A stretch of DNA of 21,095 nt from SHLQ01 sp964494395 (GCA_964494395.1 CAZBTI010000055.1:1-21095); one strand, 5' to 3'; positions 7,674 through 14,523 are shown, numbered from the stretch's first letter. Numbers and translations: made by a program. The notes: generated by a model not told the origin, from the sequence alone.

Positions 7674-8243
7674 TTAGGCGCCTAAATCGGGCCAAGAGCG
7701 GTCTTTTTCGCTCAGATGCTCGACTTGCTTCGGCCACGAGACTCCAATACTCGGATCGTTCCAACGGATGCCGCGTTCGCCGCCGGGGGAGTAGGGGCGA
7801 GTCACGTTGTAGAGCAGCACGGTGTCGTCAGCGGTAATCAGAAAGCCGTTCGCAAACTGTTCTGGGATGTACACCATTCGAAGATTGCTCGCCGAGAGTT
7901 CAACGCCGAACCACTGCCGATAGGTCGCAGAATCGGGCCGCATATCGATGAAGCAGTTGAAGACCGATCCAGCAATGCAGCGGATGGTCTTTGCTTCGCC
8001 CAGCGGCGGATCCTGCCAGTGGAAGCCTCGGAACGTGCCAGCCCGCAGCGTCTTCGACATGTTCGACTGCGCAATGGTTGGATTCAGGCCGTGGGCAACG
8101 AATTCATCTTCGGCCCACGCTCGTGCGAAAAAGCCTCGCTCGTCTTCCAGGGGCTCGAGGTCGATGACGAATGCTCCTGCCAATGGGGTTTCGGTGAAGA
8201 TCACTTCGACAGCGTAGAGCGCTGGTCGTTGCCCTTCTCTCAT
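7674..8243 (-). CDS. RmlC-like NDP-4-keto-6-deoxyhexose epimerase
   Basis: The RmlC fold is a cupin that epimerises C3 and/or C5 of NDP-4-keto-6-deoxy sugars. Family features in order: ERGFFAR (35-41), QSNMSKT (59-65), RGFHWQ with the expected catalytic His75 (72-77), FIDMRPDS (98-105), IPEQFANGF (126-134), the Tyr-containing LLYNVTRPYSP (143-153), and WNDPSIGVSWP (161-171). The usual His of the IP-x-GFAHGF motif is Asn132 here. The ATG at 8243 is chosen because GGGGA lies just upstream. A GTG at 8204 would give an N-terminus (MIFTETPLAGAF) closer to typical homologues and is a fair alternative. Because its operon makes CDP sugars, the substrate is more likely CDP-4-keto-6-deoxyglucose than the dTDP compound. 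A 129-base gap separates it from the oxidoreductase gene, so it may also have its own promoter. Confidence 0.88.
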   Translation of the reverse strand: MREGQRPALYAVEVIFTETPLAGAFVIDLEPLEDERGFFARAWAEDEFVAHGLNPTIAQSNMSKTLRAGTFRGFHWQDPPLGEAKTIRCIAGSVFNCFIDMRPDSATYRQWFGVELSASNLRMVYIPEQFANGFLITADDTVLLYNVTRPYSPGGERGIRWNDPSIGVSWPKQVEHLSEKDRSWPDLGA

Positions 8244-8372
8244 CGCGATCCCCAAAAAGCAAGTTTCGGTGATGAGCAAGTCAAATGGCAATGAATCCTG
8301 TCACGTCATTTCGTGCATACAGCGATTATGGGGCGCCGGCTTTCGTTTTGCTGGCACTCGAAGCGAATGGGC

Positions 8373-9635
8373 TTACAGGCCGTGCATGGCCTTCCACTCT
8401 CGGACGATCGTCTTGGACTCGTCGAGTGATACGGCGCTCAGTGGAATTGGTTCATCTTGGGCAACGTCCGCGGTCGTCGTTGCATACTCGACGAGACCGA
8501 TCGGCAGATACCCCTCTGCGCCTGCGGCGGTGTCGATGTGCCCGTACGCGCTAAAGCCGCCAATGCAATCGAGTTTTTCGCTTGTGGCGAGGTCCTTCTT
8601 TGCGATGGCCACTACCTCTGCCAGATGAGGTTGATCGATCGTGATCAATGGTTCGTTGTCGAGCATCAACTCGGCAATCGTCAGCGGAATTTCTAGGTGC
8701 ACGAGGTGATAGGGGCGGAAGAAGAAGTAGTCCGGACCAGGGCCCATCTTGTAGAAGCCCATTGCCTGACTGTGGAGTTCGTGGTTTGGATGCGTACCGA
8801 TGATGCCGACGCCAGCGCCGAAGTCGCCGCCGAGAGTGAAGTCCACTCGACCTGGGGCTGAGAGAGCAGCCGGAATGTCGACCGCAGCGGTTGCCACGCT
8901 CGACTCGATGCCGTGCATCCCACGTACATCGGGGATCGTGCCGGTCGCGTTTGCGACAACTGCTTGCTCCACCTGCATTTTGGTGCCATCGCCAAACGCG
9001 GTCGTCATGTGTGACGAGGTCGTATCTCGGGCTGCATAACCAGCGCCGGTCTCGGGGTTCTGGTGTACGTCGAGGTGTCGCTTGCAGTTGAGCAGCGCCG
9101 TGACCTCGAAGCCCATTTGTTCGACCTCTTGCTTGAGACGAAACAGGACGCCGGGCTGATCGCCGTCGGCGATCGTGTAGATCACGTCGTTGGCGCGAGC
9201 CCGCTCGTGGAACAGCCAGCCGAGAAGTGCATCGCTCTCGGCGTTGAACGACACGACATGTTTGCCGGCATCGAGCATCGCCAGAATCGTTTCGGTTCCA
9301 TAGTCGAGCGCGCCGGTCACTTCGACCACGATGTCAATCGGTAGGTCCGTGAGTATCGATGAATGGGTCGTGACCGAGGGCTTGCCTGCCCGTAGAGCCT
9401 CGGTCAACACCGACGCGTCCTCGCTGATGACGACCGACTCTGGGTCGATGCCCAACTGTGCGAACGCGGCGACTGCTCGATCGGTGTTGCGATTTACGAC
9501 AAGGCAAGGCGACATTCCCGGCGACTGTGCAATCGAATGCACGACTCCGGTACCCACGTACCCTGCGCCTACGACCGCGATGGGCGTGTCGCCCTTTTCT
9601 TCAGCTCGTTGCCCTAATCGATGCCAAATGCCCAC
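8373..9635 (-). CDS. NAD(P)-dependent oxidoreductase with C-terminal SAF domain
   Basis: The 420-residue product has a Rossmann nucleotide-binding loop VVGAGYVGTG (21-30). Segments such as VVEVTGALDYG, ADGDQPGVL, VVANATGTIPDVRGMHG and the C-terminal EKLDCIGGFSAYG and LPIGLVEYA are typical of the predicted homoserine-dehydrogenase-like proteins that end in a SAF domain. It is not the homoserine dehydrogenase of threonine synthesis. Its reaction is not established; in this operon it probably oxidises, reduces or rearranges a CDP-keto sugar. The GTG at 9635 is preferred: it starts one base after the stop of the cupin gene and has GGAAG eight bases upstream. The upstream ATG at 9689 would overlap that gene by 53 bases and add a Ser/Thr-rich leader read from its frame. 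Confidence 0.85.
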   Translation of the reverse strand: MGIWHRLGQRAEEKGDTPIAVVGAGYVGTGVVHSIAQSPGMSPCLVVNRNTDRAVAAFAQLGIDPESVVISEDASVLTEALRAGKPSVTTHSSILTDLPIDIVVEVTGALDYGTETILAMLDAGKHVVSFNAESDALLGWLFHERARANDVIYTIADGDQPGVLFRLKQEVEQMGFEVTALLNCKRHLDVHQNPETGAGYAARDTTSSHMTTAFGDGTKMQVEQAVVANATGTIPDVRGMHGIESSVATAAVDIPAALSAPGRVDFTLGGDFGAGVGIIGTHPNHELHSQAMGFYKMGPGPDYFFFRPYHLVHLEIPLTIAELMLDNEPLITIDQPHLAEVVAIAKKDLATSEKLDCIGGFSAYGHIDTAAGAEGYLPIGLVEYATTTADVAQDEPIPLSAVSLDESKTIVREWKAMHGL

Positions 9636-9636
9636 G

Positions 9637-10044
9637 TCAGATCTTCCAGTCGTAGTTGAATTCGTCGAGTTCTTTGCCGTCGGCTTCATCGGGACGATGC
9701 ACGATGTCGGACAGGTTTAGCACGAGGCCGCCATTCGAACCTCCCATGAATCCAAACCAGGTTCCCGGCTCGATGGTCAGCCGCCCGTAGTCGTGGTCGG
9801 GTCCGAGGTCGAACTCGTCAAATGCGCCAGCGTTTTCCACCACGAACCGAACATGGCCTACGGGGACAACGACGTTGACCGTCATCTCGTTGTGTCGCTT
9901 CCAAGCACGAATGCTGTCCGGGTTGACTCGGGAAAAGTACGCCTCTCCGAGGCCTTTAAAGCCCGGCTCGTCAGCGTGCAGTGCTTTCATCACCTCGCCG
10001 CCGGAAGTCTCGATCCGGCGAAGTTCGGTGAAGTGCGCCGGCAT
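9637..10044 (-). CDS. Small cupin of the dTDP-4-dehydrorhamnose 3,5-epimerase-like family
   Basis: This 135-residue single-domain cupin resembles the short proteins often annotated as dTDP-4-dehydrorhamnose 3,5-epimerase that sit in nucleotide-sugar operons. Visible markers are GEVMKALHADEPGF (16-29), GEAYFSRVNP (33-42), WKRHNEMTVN (48-57), the DYGRLTIEPGTWFGF block and the terminal YDWKI. It is shorter than true RmlC (about 180 residues) and lacks the RGLHYQ motif; His51 in the WKRH segment is a candidate active-site residue. The start codon shares one base with the rfbG stop (TGATG on the minus strand), which implies coupled translation. A sugar 3-epimerase, isomerase or binding role is inferred from family and context only. 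Confidence 0.85.
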   Translation of the reverse strand: MPAHFTELRRIETSGGEVMKALHADEPGFKGLGEAYFSRVNPDSIRAWKRHNEMTVNVVVPVGHVRFVVENAGAFDEFDLGPDHDYGRLTIEPGTWFGFMGGSNGGLVLNLSDIVHRPDEADGKELDEFNYDWKI

Positions 10045-11147
10045 CAGCTGTTTGCCCAGCTGAGCCCGCGATCAGCAGCGAGTTCGGTGTAGTAATCGAG
10101 TTGGCCATCGGTGATCGCGCGAATGCCCGCGGCGCCATCCTGATAGAAGCTCCGGTACCAGTCCGCAGAGATCTTCATGGTCTCATCGAAGTTCAGGACC
10201 GGCGTCCACCTGAGGTAGCTCAGCGCCTTGTCGCAGGTGAGCTTCAGCAGTCCAGCCTCATGGAAATGCGCCTGGCTTTCATCGATCGTCAGGTCGAGGC
10301 CTGGCAGGTGCTCCTTCAATGCAACGACGACGTCGCGAACCGGGTTCACTGCTTCGGCCGGCGGACCAAAGTTGAACGCCTCGTTGTGGAGCTCTGGACG
10401 CTCGGCGAGTTCTGCCCCGAGGTGCAGGTAACCGCTGATCGGCTCGAGTACGTGCTGCCAAGGGCGGGTGGCCTGCGGACGGCGTATCGTGACGTTCTCG
10501 CCGGCCGACCACGCACGAGCGACGTCGGGGACAAGGCGGTCAGCAGCCCAGTCGCCACCGCCGACAACGTTGCCGGCGCGAGTCACACCAATGCGGACGT
10601 TGCGCTCGTCATCGGGCTCACCAAAGAAGGAACGGGTGTGGCTCGAGATGATGATCTCGGCGGCTGCTTTGGAAGCGGAGTAGGGATCAGCGCCGCCGAG
10701 GCGGTCTTCTTCGCGGTAGCCGTAGTAGGTCTCGACGTTCTCATAGCACTTATCGGAGGTGATCATGATCGCCGTGCACTGGTTGTCGAGTCGGCGAAGT
10801 CCTTCGAGCACGTTGGCCGAGCCAACCATGTTGGTCGTGTAGGTGCCGACGGGGTCGTCGTAGCTTGCCTTCACGAGTGCCTGAGCAGCCATGTGGAACA
10901 CAAAATCAGGTGCCTCTTCGGAGATAGCAGCAGGCACTGCTTCTTCGTCGCGAATGTCGAGCCAATGGGTCTTCATGGCATCTTCGAGTCCCGCTGCGGA
11001 GAAGTGCGCTGGATTGGTGGGGATGGTGTCGGAGATACCAACGACCTCTGCGCCCATCTGCTGGAGCCAGATAGACATCCACGTTCCCTTAAAGCCGGTG
11101 TGTCCGGTCACGAGAACTTTCTTGCCATCAAACGCGTTGTTGAACAT
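10044..11147 (-). CDS. rfbG: CDP-glucose 4,6-dehydratase
   Basis: RfbG converts CDP-glucose to CDP-4-keto-6-deoxyglucose with a bound NAD. It is a short-chain dehydrogenase/reductase of the extended type: the N-terminal TGHTGFKG (14-21) binds NAD, TSDK (130-133) supplies the catalytic Thr, and Tyr156-xxx-Lys160 lies in PYSASKAAAE. GHTGFKGTW, and TRPWQHVLEP further on, are characteristic of CDP-glucose dehydratase rather than RmlB. From the ATG at 11147 the product has 367 residues, near the usual 357-360. AAGG lies six bases upstream of it. An upstream GTG at 11198 would add 17 residues (MATRAAALTKERKEKAT), less likely on length grounds. It is the first gene of the leftward sugar operon and uses the product of rfbF. 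Confidence 0.95.
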   Translation of the reverse strand: MFNNAFDGKKVLVTGHTGFKGTWMSIWLQQMGAEVVGISDTIPTNPAHFSAAGLEDAMKTHWLDIRDEEAVPAAISEEAPDFVFHMAAQALVKASYDDPVGTYTTNMVGSANVLEGLRRLDNQCTAIMITSDKCYENVETYYGYREEDRLGGADPYSASKAAAEIIISSHTRSFFGEPDDERNVRIGVTRAGNVVGGGDWAADRLVPDVARAWSAGENVTIRRPQATRPWQHVLEPISGYLHLGAELAERPELHNEAFNFGPPAEAVNPVRDVVVALKEHLPGLDLTIDESQAHFHEAGLLKLTCDKALSYLRWTPVLNFDETMKISADWYRSFYQDGAAGIRAITDGQLDYYTELAADRGLSWANS

Positions 11148-11423
11148 CGTTGCCTTTTCCTTGCGTTCTTTCGTCAGGGCAGCTGCTCTAGTTGCCACGT
11201 CGCACTAGATATCATCGCACTCCCTTCGGTATGTTCGGCACCAACGTTAAGAGGTCTTCGTCACGGGCCCGAATCTTTGACACCCGGTAGTTCGACCAAC
11301 GGCTATTCGACACTGCCCGTGGTTGAGGAAAAGAAGTGTTCTTTCGTCACGGAGGCTCCGTTCCATGTGTGAATCACTTGTAGTCTTTGCGGTTTACGCC
11401 CGACACACTTTGGGAGAGCACCC
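11148..11423. promoter_or_regulatory. Divergent control region between rfbG and glyA
   Basis: These 276 bases separate two divergent genes, so they must hold promoters in both directions. No protein fits well here. The 10-mer TTCGTCACGG occurs twice on the plus strand, 86 bases apart. The first copy runs into the palindrome CGGGCCCG (11264-11271), the second into ACGGAG-G-CTCCGT (11349-11361). A weak plus-strand -10 candidate TAGTCT starts at 11381, with no good -35. On the minus strand GATATCTA (11206-11213) lies upstream of rfbG. The glyA ribosome binding site GGGAG is near 11411-11415. No riboswitch fold was recognised. Confidence 0.6.
11257..11352 (+). repeat. Pair of direct 10-mers TTCGTCACGG, each followed by a GC-rich dyad
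   Basis: The copies lie at 11257-11266 and 11343-11352, 86 bases apart (about eight turns of B-DNA). Each runs directly into a short perfect dyad, CGGGCCCG in the first and CTCCGT pairing with ACGGAG in the second. A chance 10-base repeat within 276 bases is uncommon but possible. An operator pair for a regulator of glyA or rfbG is the simplest reading. Confidence 0.45.
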
Positions 11424-12671
11424 ATGCCTTGGCCAGGAACTCGCGATTCGGTAGTTTTCGATCTCATCGAAAAGGAGCGTGAACGCCTCAACACCGGTCT
11501 GCAACTCATTGCCTCGGAGAACTTCACCTCTCCAGCGGTCATGGAAGCCACCGGTTCGGTTCTCACCAACAAATACTCCGAGGGTTACCCCGGCAAGCGA
11601 TATTACGGCGGCAACCAAGTCGTCGACGATGTCGAGCAAATCGCAATCGATCGAATCAAGGAAGTGTTCGGGGCCGATCACGCCAACGTTCAGCCGCACG
11701 CTGGAGCGAACGCCAACATGGCGGTCTTTCTCACCATGCTCGAACCTGGCGACACCGTCATGGGCATGAGCCTTGACCACGGTGGGCACCTCACCCATGG
11801 TTCGCCGGTCAACGCGAGTGGCAAGCTCTACAACTTTGTGAGCTACGAGGTCACCGACTCCGATGAGCGCATCGACATGGAGCAGCTTCGTGAGCGTGCA
11901 CACGAGCACAAGCCAAAGATGATCATCGCTGGCGCTACCGCCTATCCCCGCATCATCGACCCGGCGCCGTTCCGCGAGATCGCCGACGAAGTTGGCGCAC
12001 TCCTCATGTTCGATGCGGCGCACATTGCTGGGCTCATCGCTGGTGGTGTCCACCCGAACCCGATGCCGTACGTCGATGTGATGACCTTCACCACCCACAA
12101 GACCCTGCGCGGCCCGCGAGGCGGTTGCATCCTCACTACCGAGGAACACGCGAAGGCGATCGATAAGTCAATCTTCCCTGGTCTGCAAGGCGGCCCTCTC
12201 GAGAATCACATCGGCGCAAAGGCCGTGGCGTTTCGTGAGGCAATGCAACCCGAGTTCAAGGATTACGCAGCCCAGATTGTGAAGAACGCAGCAGCGCTAG
12301 CCGTTGCGCTTGCGACGCGTGGCTTCCGTCTTGTTTCTGGCGGCACCGACAATCATCTGTTGCTCGTCGACCTCCAAACGTTCGACGCAGAGTTGACTGG
12401 CAAGGAAGCCCAGATTGTGCTCGACGAAGCCGGCATCACGTTGAACAGGAACACCATCCCCAACGACCCTCGTTCTCCATTTGTCACGAGCGGTGTTCGG
12501 ATCGGTACTCCAGCGGTCACGACGCAGGGCATGGGCGAGGCCGAGATGGACGTCATTGCCGACCTGATCAGCCGCACACTTAAAAATCGTAATGATCCGG
12601 CCGTAGTTGCCGACGTACGTAGTGATGTAAAGGATTTGTGTTCGGGGTTCACTCCCTACCCCAACGGCTGA
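11424..12671 (+). CDS. glyA: Serine hydroxymethyltransferase
   Basis: GlyA is a pyridoxal-phosphate enzyme that interconverts Ser plus tetrahydrofolate with Gly plus methylene-tetrahydrofolate, the main source of one-carbon units. The 415-residue length is typical. The PLP-binding Lys is Lys226 in TFTTHKTLRGPRGG. Other markers are LIASENFTSPAV (28-39), YSEGYPGKRYYGGN (51-64), SLDHGGHLTHG (116-126) and FDAAHIAGLIAGG (196-208). The ATG start has GGGAG about nine bases upstream. It is followed by 88 bases before the wecA-type gene on the same strand. A glyA gene between the prfA-prmC-sua5 group and the atp operon is also seen in Firmicutes, so its position here appears ancestral, unlike the sugar block. 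Confidence 0.97.
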   Translation: MPWPGTRDSVVFDLIEKERERLNTGLQLIASENFTSPAVMEATGSVLTNKYSEGYPGKRYYGGNQVVDDVEQIAIDRIKEVFGADHANVQPHAGANANMAVFLTMLEPGDTVMGMSLDHGGHLTHGSPVNASGKLYNFVSYEVTDSDERIDMEQLRERAHEHKPKMIIAGATAYPRIIDPAPFREIADEVGALLMFDAAHIAGLIAGGVHPNPMPYVDVMTFTTHKTLRGPRGGCILTTEEHAKAIDKSIFPGLQGGPLENHIGAKAVAFREAMQPEFKDYAAQIVKNAAALAVALATRGFRLVSGGTDNHLLLVDLQTFDAELTGKEAQIVLDEAGITLNRNTIPNDPRSPFVTSGVRIGTPAVTTQGMGEAEMDVIADLISRTLKNRNDPAVVADVRSDVKDLCSGFTPYPNG

Positions 12672-12759
12672 AATCGGCCTTTAAAGTTATCCCCGGCAGG
12701 GAAAACCCCAGCCCAAATGCTCCTACATCGTTCCCAGAACGTGGAAGACTCGAACACTT

Positions 12760-13884
12760 ATGGCATCAATGGTTGACTTCTTGGTTGTCGGCGCAGTCGC
12801 CGCGATCGTCACCTTGGTATTGACTCCACTGACAATCCGCCTCGCGAACAGCGTCGAGGCTGTTGCTCTGCCCGGCGATCGCAAGGTCCACGAACGTCCA
12901 ACCCCCAGCCTCGGCGGTTTGGCCATGCTCGGTGGCCTCGGAGCAGGCCTCCTTACCGCTCGGCTCATGGACTCGTTCGATCCGGTCTTCCGATCTTTTT
13001 CAGATATCGCAGGAATCGTCCTCGCAGCGGTCATCATCTTTGCGGTCGGCGCAACCGACGACATCCGAGAGATGTCCGCTCCAGCAAAGGTCGCCGGAAT
13101 CGCCCTCGCTGGCGTCGTTCTCGCCCTCGCTGGTGTGTCGGTGCTCTGGTTTCGGGTCCCCTTCACGGGGTTCATCCAGCTCTCGCCCGATCTCTCGGTG
13201 ATCTTCACCGTCGTGTGGCTGCTCGTTATGTCTAACGCCGTGAACTTGATCGATGGACTCGACGGCCTCGCTGGCGGCATTGTCGCGATTGCCTCTGGTT
13301 CATTCTTCGTCTACGCATTCCAACTTGCTGAAGACGGAGTGCTGTTCGATTCCAATCCCGGAGCGTTGCTCGCCATCATCACCGCCGGCATTTGCATTGG
13401 CTTCCTCCCCCTCAACTTCAACCCGGCGAAGACCTTCATGGGCGATGGGGGAGCACTGCTCCTCGGTTTGCTGCTCGCTGCATCAACAGCCTCTGTCGGC
13501 GGTCGTGTTGACCAGGCGGTCTCTGGACAGGTCTTCTTCTTCTTTGCTCCGCTCATCATCCCGCTCCTTCTGCTCGGCGTGCCGCTCGCAGATCTGATTC
13601 TCGCGGTGATTCGTCGCACGGGTCGAAAAGGTGTCGGCGTCACCACCGCGGACAAAGAACACCTCCATCACCGCCTCCTTCGGCTGGGCCACGGTCACCG
13701 TCGAACGGTTCTGATCCTCTGGCTCTGGACGGCGTTGCTGTGCGGCATGGTGTTGTACTCGACCCTGACCGGGTCGGGCGCTGCCGCGCTACCGTTCGCC
13801 GGGGGCGCACTCGCACTCGGGCTCTACACGATCTTCCACCCGGGCATTGGCCAAGATCAGCCAACCGGACGCCAGACAGCGTAG
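12760..13884 (+). CDS. wecA: WecA/TagO-family undecaprenyl-phosphate glycosyl-1-phosphate transferase
   Basis: This membrane enzyme moves a sugar phosphate, usually GlcNAc-1-P from UDP-GlcNAc, onto undecaprenyl or decaprenyl phosphate and so starts a cell-wall or surface glycan. The 374-residue protein has about ten to eleven membrane segments. It carries the family's cytoplasmic motifs: KVHERPTPSLGG (42-53), Asp100-Asp101 in GATDDIRE, NLIDGLDGLAGG (162-173), NPAKTFMGDGG (221-231) and HLHHRLL (301-307). The HLHHRLL motif separates it from MraY. In Mycobacterium tuberculosis the homologue (rfe) also sits directly upstream of the atp genes. The ATG at 12760 is used; another at 12769 is possible, and GGAAG at 12743-12747 is closer than ideal to neither. 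It could supply the carrier for a glycan that uses the CDP sugar, which is speculation. Confidence 0.92.
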   Translation: MASMVDFLVVGAVAAIVTLVLTPLTIRLANSVEAVALPGDRKVHERPTPSLGGLAMLGGLGAGLLTARLMDSFDPVFRSFSDIAGIVLAAVIIFAVGATDDIREMSAPAKVAGIALAGVVLALAGVSVLWFRVPFTGFIQLSPDLSVIFTVVWLLVMSNAVNLIDGLDGLAGGIVAIASGSFFVYAFQLAEDGVLFDSNPGALLAIITAGICIGFLPLNFNPAKTFMGDGGALLLGLLLAASTASVGGRVDQAVSGQVFFFFAPLIIPLLLLGVPLADLILAVIRRTGRKGVGVTTADKEHLHHRLLRLGHGHRRTVLILWLWTALLCGMVLYSTLTGSGAAALPFAGGALALGLYTIFHPGIGQDQPTGRQTA

Positions 13885-13905
13885 TTCGAAAAGAGAGCAC
13901 TGAGC

Positions 13906-13952
13906 GTCTATGTGCGACCACGCGTTGTTCACATAGACATGCCGTACATGTG
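13906..13952 (+). repeat. Hairpin with an alternative pairing, after wecA
   Basis: GTCTATGTG (13906-13914) and CACATAGAC (13930-13938) form a perfect 9-bp inverted repeat with a 15-base loop, 21 bases after the wecA stop. The first five bases of the right arm, CACAT (13930-13934), can instead pair with ATGTG (13948-13952). A third small stem joins ACATG (13937-13941) with CATGT (13947-13951). No T run follows, so this is not a classical terminator. It may be an RNA processing or attenuation element, or an operator. Confidence 0.5.
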
Positions 13953-14035
13953 AATTGTTGTCCGTTGTGGCAAAAACCCATCGCTTCGATGAGCGAGGCT
14001 GTGACAATCGTTATAGATTCCATGCGTTCGCGAGT

Positions 14036-14064
14036 TTGCGTTAAACAAAATCGCAGAACATACT
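14036..14064 (+). promoter_or_regulatory. Candidate promoter of the atp operon
   Basis: TTGCGT (14036-14041) and CATACT (14059-14064) are separated by exactly 17 bases in the most AT-rich part of the 231-base gap between wecA and atpZ. Matches to the sigma-70-type consensus are partial (3/6 and 4/6). Transcription would start near 14071, giving a leader of about 45 bases. The leader holds a short stem, AGCTC (14082-14086) with GAGCT (14092-14096), followed by a T-rich stretch at 14097-14106. Readthrough from wecA is an alternative source of atp transcripts. Confidence 0.3.
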
Positions 14065-14115
14065 TTGGGAAATGATTCACAAGCTCTTCATGAGCTCCTT
14101 CTTTTTGGGTAACAC

Positions 14116-14523
14116 GTGCAGACCGATATGACCGCGAGTGGGGATGGCAGCGAGGCCAGTTCAACTGACGCGCCCGCAGAAAAATCTGCCGCTGGTCACG
14201 TCATGCACGAAGCGGTTTGGCGTGGCAACGGTGGCTTGGAAATCGTGATGATGCCGGCTCTCACCGGCTTCCTCGGCTTCGTGTTGGATCAAACGGTCGG
14301 AACATCGCCGCTATTTCTCATCACCTTTGCTGTACTCGGCTTCGTTGGTTCGGTTGCGAGCCAGTACTACCGCTACACCGATCAGATGGCAGCGATCCAT
14401 GCGGCCAGCGCCCAACGTCGTGAAGCAGCGAAGAACCCAGAAGCGTCGAGCTTCGGGCAGGTAGAGCAAGTCGAATTCGCGACCTATGTCGTCGAGGATG
14501 TCGAAACGGAGTCTTCCAAGTGA
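14116..14523 (+). CDS. atpZ: AtpZ-like small membrane protein of the ATP synthase operon
   Basis: The 135-residue product has two membrane helices (about 41-58 and 66-84) joined by VLDQTVGTSP, which matches the G-x-x-x-G...D...GTSP pattern of the AtpZ/ATPase_gene1 family. A Ser/Ala/Glu-rich N-terminus of about 40 residues and an acidic C-terminus flank them. AtpZ and AtpI proteins are thought to help c-ring assembly or ion supply for the Fo sector, but are not part of the rotary machine. The start is GTG 14116; ATG 14128 is possible, and neither has a clear binding site. It is the first gene of the atp operon and its stop overlaps the next start as GTGA. The family call rests on topology, motif and position. 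Confidence 0.72.
   Translation: MQTDMTASGDGSEASSTDAPAEKSAAGHVMHEAVWRGNGGLEIVMMPALTGFLGFVLDQTVGTSPLFLITFAVLGFVGSVASQYYRYTDQMAAIHAASAQRREAAKNPEASSFGQVEQVEFATYVVEDVETESSK

Noticed and set aside
8256..8284. Minus-strand TTGACT at 8284-8279 as a -35 box upstream of the RmlC-like gene
   Set aside because: The box is good, but the hexamer 17 bases downstream (TGCTTT) is a poor -10. An internal promoter remains possible but is not supported.
10101..11372. 423-codon open frame on the plus strand opposite rfbG
   Set aside because: It lies antisense to a gene with all CDP-glucose dehydratase motifs, and its translation has no recognisable domain. It is a shadow of biased codon use.
11394..12149. 251-codon open frame on the minus strand opposite glyA
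   Set aside because: It is fully antisense to the PLP-enzyme coding region, with no independent start signal or motif.
12695..12713. Possible hairpin GGCAGGG/CCCAGCC after glyA
   Set aside because: The stem has a mismatch and no T run follows, so a terminator is not supported.
14082..14106. Short stem AGCTC/GAGCT followed by a T-rich stretch before atpZ as a terminator
   Set aside because: Five base pairs with an interrupted T run are too weak, and it lies within the probable atp leader.
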